Assembly: GCF_037893015.1 (NCBI RefSeq)
Contig: NC_133661.1
Location: forward strand, 225,217,157-225,281,156
Length of the DNA stretch: 64,000 nt
Direction of reading: 5' to 3'
From: Macrotis lagotis
Taxonomy: Eukaryota > Chordata > Mammalia > Peramelemorphia > Peramelidae
The notes beneath the pieces are model-generated. The model worked only from the letters and a program-made list of their open reading frames with translations. It was not told where the DNA came from and did no database searches. Below, piece by piece: positions 48,100 through 61,000 of this stretch. Position 1 is the first letter of the stretch. Every line of letters begins with the position of its first letter. Made by a program: the position numbers and the translations under genes.

Positions 48100-50790
48100 C
48101 TATGAAAGAGAAATGAATGGATCAATCAACAAGAATAATGACATCAATAATTAGCATCATTAGATTTACAAAGTGCTTTGCATTTACTAACTCATTTGCT
48201 CAATTAATCAGCAATATTTACACTAACTCCCATTTTTACTTTTTTGTTTAAAAAATACTTTCCATGAGCCGTGTTCCATGAGCCATGTGAGATTGATAAT
48301 GAAGGTTATTTAGAGAACAAAAAAGAGGTTTATACAGGTTCAAGTTCATAAACTGCTGTGGAGAAATCAGGGTATTATGTGAAAAGGTTCATGTTGATGA
48401 TGATAATACTTGTCCTTCATTCTCAAAGAAGACCATGACACCAGGGAGGTAATACCATGACAAGCAAATGAATTGGATTTGAGTCAGGAAGTGCTGTGAA
48501 CTAAGTCACCAGCTTTACTTTCTCCTCCAAAATCATCTGGATTCAGTGGCCAAAGGTGAATTAGGGCAACTGGGGATGGGCCTGGATGCTAGGCTACCAG
48601 GGTTAAGTGACTTGCCCAAGGTCACACATCTAGTAAGTGTCAACCGTGTAAAGTTGGATTCAAACTCCTGTCCCCCTTCTCCAAGGCCAGTGCTCTATCC
48701 ATTGCACCATCTAACTGCTGAGGAGAAGTTCATGTAGAGAATCAATCAATCAATCAATCAAATCAAATCAATCAATCAAAAAAAGTGCTTATTAAGCACA
48801 AGAGAACAATAAGGTTTAAATGATATTACTGATATTTTTTGTTCTGTTGTTTCACTCCAACTCTTTGGAACTCCATTTGGAGTTTTCTTGGCAAAGATAC
48901 TGGAGTGGTTTGCCATTTTCTTTTCCAGTTCATTTTACAGATGAGGAAACCGAAGCAAACAGGGCTAAATGATTTGTTCAGGGACTCTGTCTGGATTTGA
49001 TCTCATGAAGGTGAGTCTTCCTTATTCAAAACCCAGAGCTCTATCTACTGAAAGGTTAAGAGACTTTTCCAGGTTCACACATGCAGTATGTGTTAGAGGT
49101 GAATTGTGAAGTGCAGACTTCTGGATCCACTAATATCTTAGAGCTTGACTTCCTGACATCTACTATATCAGGCTGCTGCTCACTACAGGTGGCACAGTGG
49201 TTAGAGTACCAGACCTGGAGTCAGCAAAAGACGAATTAAAGTCTGGTCTCAGGCACTTATTAGCAGTGTGATCCTGGGCAAAACACCTAACCTCTGCTTG
49301 CCTCAATTCCCTCATCTGAAAATGGGAATAATAGCACCTATCTCCCTGAGTTGTTGCATGCATCAAATGTGCTAATATTTGTAAACTATCTAGTGCCAGA
49401 CCTGGAAAATATTAAGTACTATATAAATGTTGGATTTTATTATTATTTCTATTACAAATTTATGTTTATTCTACATAGAGTAACTCTGCCTTATATTAAT
49501 AATCACATTGGTTATTTTTGACTTTGCAATCTTCTTTATCAAAGACATGAGATTTGTTTTACAATTACACTGGTCTATCTACCCCAGTTTTTTCTCCATT
49601 TCTTTGAAATACTCTTCTGAAACTTTTTAATGATTTAGCTAGTATAGTCCTTCAAGAGTTCTAATAATGAAGAGATTGTAGGATCATAGATTTCAAGCTA
49701 GAAAGGATCCAAGAGACCATCTAGTCCAAACCCCTTATTTTGCAGGGAAAAACAAAACAAAACAAAACTAAAGCCCAGAGGGGAGGTTAATTAATTTGAT
49801 CAGGGTTTTGTTTAAATTCAGGTCCTCTGATTCCAAATTTAGTGCTCTTCGCACTTAATCAGCTGGTTTCTTGTACTCATGATTATTTGATCTTGGTTCT
49901 TTTAAAGACTTATTCTTTTCATTTGGGGACTTACTGTTCAAAAACTTCCTTGAAATACTGTAACTTTTCAAATTCTATTTGCTGATGAAATTCCCATTTC
50001 CTAGCTTCATAGAATATGTTAAGTTTTTGTAGGGGAATAGTTTAGACTCATGACCCAAACCTCTTAACTTAAGAAATGTTGTATTATAATTTTTATGCAT
50101 GAAAAAGTCTACCAAGATCCTAACTATATTTCTTTGTTTTGGGAACATATTATTTTTTCCTTGTATTTATAACTCTGGAGTTTACCTATAATGAATCTAG
50201 ACATTTGTTTTAGAAATATACTATTTTTCCTTTTAAATATATGTATATATAGGAATGTGTATAAATATATACATATATATTTATATATAAAACTCTGGAA
50301 TTTAACTATAATGTGTCTGGAATTTAACTATGACATGTTAAGTCTTGGGTTTTTCCTTATAAGTTTCCTATCCATTCTTTCTAACTATACTTCACCTGTT
50401 GTTTTTGCAATTTCTGGGAAGTTTTCATTGATTTCCTGAAATATAGCTTCAAAATTCTTTTGTTTCTCTAGTTCTCTGAGATATCCATAGTGCTTACACA
50501 TTGCAGATTCATTGTCTCTCTTGGTTTCTCTCCCAGATCTATGTGTTTTTTAACAGTTTAGATAACTTTTTCATTTTTTTCTATGTCTTTAAAGTTAGTC
50601 TTGCATCTCATTTTCCCCTATAATATGCTATTTATTGTTCTTTGAATTTGTTTTATTTTAGATTTTAAGTTGTATTTCTCAAATTGGTCATTTCTCATAT
50701 TTCTTCATTCTTCTTTAAGAGGGGTACTTGGTGTCATGGATAGAAAGCTAGCCTCTGAGCTAGGAAAACCTGGGTCTAAGTCCTGCCTTT

Positions 50791-50841
<51 letters not shown>

Positions 50842-51333
50842 TCTTAGCAACTCATCAACAGTGTCAGTGGTAGAGAAAGTGCTGACGTTGCTGCTTCTGC
50901 TAGTAGCTGAACAGAGAAATAAAGATTCATCATAACTGAGCCACTGCTCATGCAATATTTGATAGTCTGGCACTCTCAGTACATAAAGCAATCACAACAG
51001 GCTTTGGCACCTTAGTTGGGACCTCTGATGGATTCGAAATAGCTAACTCAAAATACAGCTGTTTGGAGGCCAAAGTGGAAGACACTTAGCCAGAATGGCA
51101 GCAGCTAGGCTAAGGCTATGGGAAGGACAATGGCAATCTAGGCCATCCTTTATGGGCAGAAGGTGGGCAGCCTTCTTCATTACTTTCTTTGACTATAATA
51201 TTTCTCTACCTGAAGATGTCTCAGAATATCATGTGGAGTTTCCCAATATGATAGCTATTTTTGTTGTTCTGGAGTATTTTTAAATTGTATCTGCACTTAA
51301 CTCATTTCTTAAAAGTTATGCTTGGTTTTTACT

Positions 51334-51373
<40 letters not shown>

Positions 51374-54300
51374 TGTTAGTTATTCTTTTCCTTATTATTG
51401 TTTCTATTTGTCATTGGTTGTAAGGAGTGGAAGCAGTCTGGCCCCTTTTAATCCTCTCACTGGCATCTTAGATCATTTTCCTTCCTATATTTATATACCA
51501 AGAGAGGTTAAGTGACTTGCCAAGTGTAGGGGACAGGGACTTTTGAGAAGAATTTATATGGAAAGATCACAGTAACAATATCTGGCACATAATAGAGGCT
51601 TGATAAATACTTGTTGACTGACTGCTCTCTGACCCCGTGATGACCAGACCATTGTCTGGCCATTACTCTGGCCAAGCCATCTTCTTATCTGTAACTGCCT
51701 AGGACAAGTACTGATAAATAATATCTGCTTTTGTATGGCCTGAAAGCCAAGAATCTTTTTAGATTTTTAAATACAACATTTATATTTAACCAAGGCAGAA
51801 ACCACTTTTAGCTCACTGAATTTGGCCACAGAACTGTCATTTATTAACCCCTGGACTATAGACCTATTGGATTCCCTAAGTTACAACTGTTAGAAAACTC
51901 TCTATTATATAGAATCTCTTTGAAACTTCCATTCACATAAAGCCACTGAGACAGAATTTTTCAGGGTCCAGACTAAGACTTCCCCCTGGTGGCTAAAAAT
52001 ATGAGTTTATCCTCTACATCAATAAATCCTTTTTGCTCTCATATTGAGGTTCTCTCTGTCCTGTGATTTGAGCCTAGGCCTTCCAAATGTTACACCACAT
52101 TACCTAGTTTCAGCTGAATTGCTTTGTCCCCTTTATTCCTCCCTCAAAATACCCATTTTCCATTTCTGTACTTTTGTATTGGCCAACTCCAATGGTCTGG
52201 AATGTCCTTCTTCCTCACTTCCATCTCACAGAACCCCTTTTTTTCCTTTGAGAGGCAGCTCAAGTATCAGATTCTGCATAAAGCCTTTCCTAATGCCCAA
52301 TTACTATGCTCCCTCCCCAAATTACTTTGTATCTAACTACTTTGTACATAGTTTTATATATTAGCTATATCTTAAACTTAACATATACTTGTTGTCTACC
52401 CCATTGTCTTTGAGAGTTGAGATTATTTCATTCTTTGCACATGTATTCTCAGACCCTAGCATAGTGCCCAACGTATTTTAATAAGTATTTAATGACTGGT
52501 TGGTTGATTGACTAGTTAGGAGTAGAGACAAGATTAGAAATAAAATCTTCTCTCATAAAACGGGGGAAAGACCCTTTTATTTAGAATAGTAGCAAAGAAC
52601 TGGAAAATGAGGGGATGCCCATCAATTGGGGAATGGCTGAACAAACTCTGTTATATGATTATGATGAAGTATTATTGTTTTGTAAAAAAATAATGAGCAA
52701 CCTAACTTCAGAAAAGTCTGCAAAGGAATACATGACCGATGCTAAATGAATTGAGCAGAATTAGAAGAACACTGTAGCCATTAAAAAGCATTATATGATG
52801 ATCAACTATGATGGATTTTAGCTCCTCTGAGAAGTTCAGAGATCAAGGACAATTCTAAAAAACTTGAGATGGAAATTTCTATCCACATCCAGAGAAAAAT
52901 TGATGGAGTCTGAATGCAGACCAAAGCATACTGTTTTTCACCTTTTAAAACTTGTTTTAGGTTTGTTTTCTTATTCTCATGGGTTTTTTCCCTCCTTTTA
53001 GTCCTGATTCTTTATTCACAACATGACTAATATCCAAAGATATTAAACATAATTATATATGTATAACCTATATCAGATTACTAAGCTGTCATATGGAGGG
53101 GAAGGGAAGGGAGGAAGGTAGAAAAATGTGGAATTTAAAAGCTTACAAAAAAAGATGAATGCTGAAAATTATCTTTGCAAATAATTGAAAATATAAAACA
53201 TTAAAAAAAGAAATAATGTCTCCTACTGCCTTTAGTAATTAATAATAAAGTATGACCTTGAAATACACATTTTATCATTAACAATGTATCTTAGATTTTG
53301 GTAAATAAGAGTCTTATTTGAGTTACTTACCTCAGATAGTTTAACTGAGGTTTTTTTAGTGATGCCGGAGAGATTGGCTTGGTTGCTGAATATATCCATC
53401 ATCCCCATTTCCCTTAGGACATCTTCAAGATCATAAGACTCAGAAATAGAGAACTTTGGAATATATAAATTCACATATCTGTTCAGGGGAAAACAGAAAA
53501 TGGTTAAAAGTTTTGGGAAGGCTAGAGAAAGTACTTTGACCATCTTCTCCTTATCCTGTATTTATTTCTGTCTTCCTGAAACTCTTACTCTCTGGCTTCC
53601 AAACTGGCCCTGGCTACTTCAAGGTGTAGAAACAGCTGCAGAACACCTCAATTCTGTTCATGATATCATTCCTGCCTCCACTGGTCATGTGCTTCCCAGC
53701 AGACACTATAGTATTGAGGAGACCTCCTGTACATTAGAGTAGAAAAAAGTTCTGATATTAGGGCAAGATGAAGGATTGGACTAGATTATCTCTAAGGTCA
53801 ATGCAACAAACATTTATTTAAAGCACATTCATAAGACTAACACTGTGTTCAGTTCTGAGGATTCTACTTTGGGAAAGACATGAATAAAATGATGTGGAAA
53901 GAAGAATGGAAAGAAGGGTGGGAAGAATGGGAAATGGATTAAAGCAGTTTAGATTAGAGAAAAGATTCACGGTGCAATGTGTTATAACAGTCTTGTTATT
54001 ATATTGGAAATACTACTGTCTTGTAGGAAAAGAAATAAGGCTTCTTTTGTTTGGCCTCTGGGAGCAGAATCAGGACCTTAACTTGGATGCTACAAAGAGA
54101 CAGATTTCAGCTTGGTTTATAATTAGAGTTGTCTTCCTGTATCATGAAACACATTCAAATAAAGAGGGAAACATTCAGTTAAGATCACATACAAAGTCCT
54201 TTTCACCTCTGACATTCTTTAAAAGTCTTCTATCATTTACACAAAGATAATATGTTTGTAAGATCAGAGATCTAGAGATGAAAGGAAACTCAGAGTCCAT

Positions 54301-57300
54301 CTAATCTAGTCCTCTCATTTTCTCAGTAAGTTTTCATAGTCAAGTCCTTGAATAAGAATACCAAGAGGCCTAAGGATTTTAAGTGCCTCATCCAAGATGA
54401 CACAAAGTATTACATACCCTACTTATCTTTGTGTTTGCCTAGAAACCTTCAAACAATGGGCTTAATTTTACTAATTTGATGAAAGGAGTCAGCCCCACTT
54501 TAAGAAAACCCCCTTATACCCAAATCTTAATTTATAAATTAGATAAAATGCAAGCAATGCTTTACTGAAAGAGTCATTGTACCGGGGCAGCAAGGTGGCA
54601 CAATGGATAGAGCACCAGCCCTGGAGTCAGGAGGACTTGAGGTCAAATTTGAGCCAAACTCTTAATAATTACCTAGTAGTGTGACCTTGAGCAAGTCAAT
54701 TAACTCCACTGCCTTGCAAAAAACCAACTAAACAAACAAAAAAATTCATTGTAAGATTTGTTTATATTCAGGGTTCTTGATACACTTAAATATTGGTTTA
54801 CAGACCCTAATTACTTGGGTAGAATCTATCAGAAAGAAAACTATCAGAAGTATGAGGCATCCTTGCCCAAAGACGATTGATCAGAGAGTAAATTATCATT
54901 AATAACAACAATATCATCAATCTAAGCACTTGTTAGTGTTTATGTAATTATTCAAAGTTCCATTCATGGGGCAGCTAGGTGGCATAGTGGATAGAATACT
55001 GGCCCTGAGTTCAAATTTTCCTCAGACACTTAATGATTAGCTAGCTTTGTGGCCTTTGGCAAGTCACTTAACCCCACTGCCTTGGGAAACAAAACAAGAC
55101 AAGAGCCTAACAATAATCCTTTTTTTATGTGCAAGTGTGATTATTTTAATTTTAAAGATGGTAAAGAGGTTTGACTAAGATTGCACATCTACAAGCAATG
55201 AGGTCAGTAACTGATCTTGAAGCTTAACAATCCAGTATTCTTTTTCACTATGACTTATGGGAACACAAGAATGACTGAGTCGATAAGAAAACTGGATTCA
55301 ATGTACAAGTTTTCTATTTCAACACTTCTCTTAGGACACAGTCTATGGCAGAAGTCTCTGGAGGAGATCACCAGTCTGGCTAATGAGATTACCTGTCCTG
55401 GAAGAGCTGTGACCATCTGGACACTGTGTCTCGGCTTAGAGCAGCCACCACCTGATCCATCTTCCCCTCATCTGGTAGGATGAAGAAGGCTGTGGTATTT
55501 CCCGTGTACTCCAGTTGCACCACTGTGCAAGACAGTTCCGTGTCAAACAAGTACTTATTTCTCTTCGACTGGAACATCATCAACACATCCACACTCACAT
55601 TCTTACTAGTGTAAAACTTCTGCATTTTGGTGTCTTTGGGGTCGAAAGATTTCGCCCATCTTCCTGAGGAAGTGGAACAAGGAGAGAAAAAGTGAGAAGG
55701 AACAAGATGGGGGGGGGACAGAAAAAGGGAGGGGGGAAAAAGAGAGATTCATATAGGGAATCAAAAAAGGAGAAATAAGGAGAGGAGTAAAAAAGAAGGG
55801 AGGAAGAAAGGGCAATGAGAGGAGAATGAATAAAAAATACAGATATAGAGTAAAAGACTCTAAAACTATTCTATACTAAACCAAATATAACTAAACATAT
55901 GACATAACATAAAAAGAAAACATATCCTGGTATTAACCTACCAAAACACAACAAATACTTATATAAATTCAGTTACAAAGTGTTCCTTAAAGAAATAAAG
56001 AACAATTTAAATAACAGGAGGAATAGTCAGTGCTTGTGGCTAGGCCATGCCAATATAATAAAAATGACAATACTACCACAATTAATTTCTACTTTTAGTG
56101 CTATACCATTCAAATTATCAAAGGGATTTTTTGCAGAACTCAATAAAATAGTAACAAAACTCATTTGAAAAAATACATTGTCCACCACCCAAACTAGTCA
56201 GAATTTTATGACTTTTGCCACAGGTACCCAAGAAAGGAGGGAACAATTTAGAAAGTGTCATCAAGCAAGGACTATGTTTGTATCCCAATACTTGGCACAG
56301 GTTCATAGTAAATTCTTACTGTATGTTTATTGTCTGCTGGGACAGTTAGGTGACATAGAGGGTAGCAAACAAGACCTGGAGTCAGAAAGATTTCAGTTCA
56401 AATCTAGCCTCAGACACTTACTAGCTATGTGACCCTGCACAAGTCACTTAACCTCAGTTTCCTTAGTTGTAAAATAGGGATGATAACATTTTCCTCCCCA
56501 AACTGTTGTGAAAATCAAATGAAATAGGGTTGGATAGAGCACTGGCCCTGGAGTCAGGAGTATCTGAGTTCAAATCCAGCCTCAGACACTTAATTACCTA
56601 GCCGTGTGGCCTTGTGCAAGCCACTTAACCCCGTTTGCCTTACAAAAGAACCCTAAAACAAAAATCAAATGAAATAATAACGATGGTATCTAGCTGAGAG
56701 CAGGCTCTACTATTATAATTAACTATTATTGGAGGGGGGGTTGTGCACAAATCTTCAGTGAACTCACAATAAGACTTCCACAGGGACATTCATAAAATAA
56801 GAAAATATCGAGAAACACAAAAAGTCACTAAGGAGCAAAACTACTGTTCTATGCAAGAAAGTATACTCACCTGCTTCTCTAGATCTCTCTTCTTCCCAGA
56901 CAAATAGCTCTGTAAGAGCAGTAAGACACATCAACCCAATACCAAACCAACTTCTTTTTGATATTACTGGTTGTTCTTTATAACCCTAGAAAATAAGATA
57001 AGCTAGTGCCTGCTTCAGCTCTTTTGCCTACAGCTGCTGGTTTCCTGACCCTATCTATATAGTTGGATGTCTTGATTATTTTTGTGTAGTTATTATGCTA
57101 AGAGGAGGAATTAGTCTCATGTTTTGACAGTGTAGGCAGTCACTGATTTGAAGTAATTTTTAAGTATAGAATGTCTTCCACTCAAGTGAAGTGGGCAATT
57201 TTTCTGAAGCTTTAACCCATTGCTATGTGTTGCACTTGGAGAGAGATACAACTCCTTATTGTTGAGAGAATAGTGTGTGCTTTGTGTGCTAACATTAAGA

Positions 57301-57955
57301 GAGACTGTTGGAGAATATTTTGAATAGAGCTGTGGGGAGCAATGGATCCAGAAAGGCAAGTTGTGGACTTTTAGATGGATGATGGGAGTCTCCTGAGGTT
57401 TAACCATGAGAGAAAGACAACCCCGATCATGCTCCTTGATATTTAGTGTCTGTGATCCTAGAAACTGAGAGCAAACATTCTTTGTCTACATTGTTAACTT
57501 GCTCCTTGGTTATGTTGATGAAGTATTTTTTCTTTCTTCCAATGAAAAAACTCCTTTATTATTGTGCAGGTTTTAGTCTATTCTGATCTTTATAACTTTC
57601 CTGATTTCTGTGAACTATTTTGCTTAGATTAGTGAGATTATTAGCTATTTGCTTTTTTTGATGGTCTGAGCTCCCCAAAATGTTATCCTCCCTAGACTTA
57701 CAGAGATTTAGTCTGCTAGATAGGCTTAATTCTAGCCCTGTACCATTCTTAAAGATAGGCAAGCGAAGGAATACATACTCAACCATGGGCATCTTCCCAT
57801 ATCCATTAAATGCAGAAATCAGACTCCTTTGGAAAAGGGTTGGTCAGATCACAGATCAGACAAGCTGTCAATGCCATAGGCCAGACATAGGTTTGGACAG
57901 CAACTACATAATGATATCTTACATAAGGACATCTATAAGATAGTCCTATAGGAAA

Positions 57956-58029
<74 letters not shown>

Positions 58030-61000
58030 TTCACAGCTTGTCCCTGAGGCCTAAAATTCTACTATTAAAATTTCTTTCACTTAGCTTAAAGTTTTTTCAG
58101 TAAAATGCAAACATCTCTGTGAGAGTGTAACCTTATCCAGTAAATTTGCCCCTAGGACTCTTTATATGCTATTGGTGATTCCCTCAACCCCCATGAGTTT
58201 AGTGATCATCTTCATGCAGATGATTCCCATAAATATCCAATATTCCTCTCTCCTGAGATCCACTTACATATCTCCCCTCACTGATTATTTCCACCTGGAT
58301 GTCCCCAAAGGCTTCTCAATCTCAAAATCTCAAAACTAACTTTATTCTCTTTCCCACTAAACCCTCTTTTCCTAACTTGCTGATTTCTGTAGCAGCTCCT
58401 ATTCTTCCAGTTTCACAAACTCAGAGGAATCATTACCTCTTCATTCTCACTCACCACCCCCCATATTTAACAAGTGGTCAAGTATCTTTGATTCTGCCTA
58501 TAGAAGACATCCTGCCTGTCTTCAATTATACTTATAAACTCCATAAGTCAGTACCCATCACTTGCTTTGATTATTTCCAAGTTTCTTAGCTGGCCTCTCT
58601 TCATCCAGCCCCTCTCCTCTCCAATTTGTCTTTTGCACAACTGCCAAACTGATATTTCCAAAACATAGATCTGACCATGCTTCTCTCATGCTCAAGAAGC
58701 TTCAGTGACTCCCTACTCCTTTTAGGATAGATCACAAACTCTATCGTTTAGTATTTAAAGTCCTACCTATCTTTCTAATCTAATAATAATCCCTCACATA
58801 TATTCAGCCTTCCAGTCAAAGTAGACTACTTGTTGATCCCCATATACATCAGACTCCCCCCCAACTTTGCACTGGTTGCTCCTCCTACTTGGAATGCTGT
58901 CCATCCTGACCTTGGCCATTTGGAATCCCTAGAAATTTTCAAAACTCAAGTTGTACCTGCTACATTTCCTCATCCCCCCCTAATTAGAACTCCCTCTAAT
59001 TATTTTCACTTAGCTGTGTTGTATCTTATTTCTATCTTATCTTTATTGTATCCATCAAGAAGGAAGGATTGTACTTGTGAGAGGGATGGCCTCATGTTTG
59101 ACTTTCCATCCCTAGCACCTAACATATTGCTTGCACATAGTAGGCACTTAACATATTCTTTTTGAACTAAATTGATTTATCAATCATTTTCATCTTAGGA
59201 TCTGATGATTTCAAGCTGGAAAAGAACAATAAGAGGCACTCTAGTCTAGCACATCCCCTCAATTGCCCAGTGAGGGAACTGAAGTTAGAGTAGCTAAGCA
59301 ACTGGCCCATAGTCACATTTGGAGCAAATATCAGAGTCAAGAGTTGGAGTGCTAGGTCTCTTTGTCACCAAAGTCAATGCTTCTCCCAACACATATAACT
59401 CCCTCTCAATGTGAGCAGGCTCAGCAGATATGTTCACATGAACAAATTTCGAGAACAAAAATAATTATTATAAAAGCTAGCATTTATATATGCTTTTCTA
59501 TGTCATCTCATTTAATTCTTACAAGGAAAGAGCTATTGTTATTCCATTTATAGATGAGGAAACTGAGGCTCAGAAAAAAGATTCAGTGACTTGTCTAGGC
59601 AGCTAAATATTGGTCTTTGTGATTCTAATTCTAGCATTCTACTCGATATACCACCTAGATATCTCAAGGATAAGAGGTGGGTTAGGGAGATCAAAATATG
59701 AGGATATTGGTCAACTGAACAACAGGAAATAAAGGAAAAGGAAATACTAATTTGGGGCTGATGCAGACAAACTCTATCTTCACTGGTAGTCCTGGGGCTG
59801 ACCCTGAGCTTCAAGTGTTCTGGAAGGATTGTTGGAGTGGGAAATGAGGTCCCTGTGCCCAAACTGCCAGTCACTCCCTCAAAACTCAAAGATGTAGAGA
59901 CAGCGGGACTGGGCTGATTTAACCTATGAGTATTTGCACTGGTCATCTCCCTGCTAGTTAACAGAAGGGCTGATTTCCAGTTATAGTCAACTACATCCCA
60001 GTAATGTCATCTGAATGTTATATTTTCCCATTATTTACTGGTCATACCAAAATCTAGCATTGGATCATAGAATGTTAGGGCTGGAAGGACTATTATAATA
60101 TTAGAACTTGGAAGGACTATGGGGAATATCTAATACAATGAGACCATTTTAGCAATGCGGAAATTAAAGCCCAAATTTAGGAAGAAGTTTGCCCAAGCCA
60201 TATATTGACATTTCTGAGATTAGAACCCAGATGAACTGATTTAACAATTTGGCAAATTTAAATTCAGTGCTACTATGTAGAGAAACTGGCCTCCATGATA
60301 GGAAAAATACAAATTTCATGTAATATAGTATATACAGCCATCTCTGCTCTTGAATAGTTCATGTCCTAGTAGGGAATATGACAAATAGATTTTTGATAGA
60401 TAGATAGACAAACAGACAGATAGAGATGGATAGGTAGATAGGTAGATAGGTAGATATATAGATATAGAGACTATCAAAATATTAAATAGAATTTAACATA
60501 TTTTTGAACTGGAAAAGACTTTAAGGATCATTTAATCCAGCTCTTTCGATTAGTGATTGTCCAACAAAATCACATATATACAAAGTAGCAGAGGGACAGC
60601 TAGGTGGCACAGTGGCTAGAGCCACCAGCCCTGGATTCAGGAAGATCTGAGTTCAAATCCAGTTTCAGACACCTAATACTTACTTAGCTGTATGACCTTG
60701 GGCAAGTCACTTAACCCCATTGCCTTGCAAAAATAAAAAAAAAATTTAAGTAGCAGAACTAGTCCTCTAACTCCAAAAGTACTGTTGTTTCTACTATACT
60801 TAAGGCATAGTATATGATTTAGAGGGCAGCTAGATGGTATAGTGAGTAGAAAACTGTTCTGGTTAGTTAGGTTTTTTTTTCCTGCAAGGCAATGGGGTTA
60901 AGTGACTTGCCCAAGGTCACACAACTGAGCAATTAGTAAGTGTTTGAGGTCAGATTTGAACTCAGGTACTCCTGACTCCAGGGCCAGTGCTCTCTCCACT

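Larger units (their letters stand above)
48100..53330 (-). other. SERPINA6 intron 4
   Basis: 5.2 kb; 49450-50380 and 50840-51330 contain nothing recognised beyond AT-rich sequence. Confidence 0.8.
53479..55392 (-). other. SERPINA6 intron 3
   Basis: 1.9 kb with two MAR1 copies and a CR1-like trace near 54040-54140; the 118-codon plus-strand frame at 53894 is not supported as a gene. Confidence 0.8.

Noticed and set aside
48741..48780. Regular short direct repeats suggesting an array
   Set aside because: Spacer-less tetramer microsatellite, not a CRISPR.
53894..54250. 118-codon plus-strand frame in SERPINA6 intron 3
   Set aside because: Overlaps a CR1-like repeat trace; no similarity or conserved start context.
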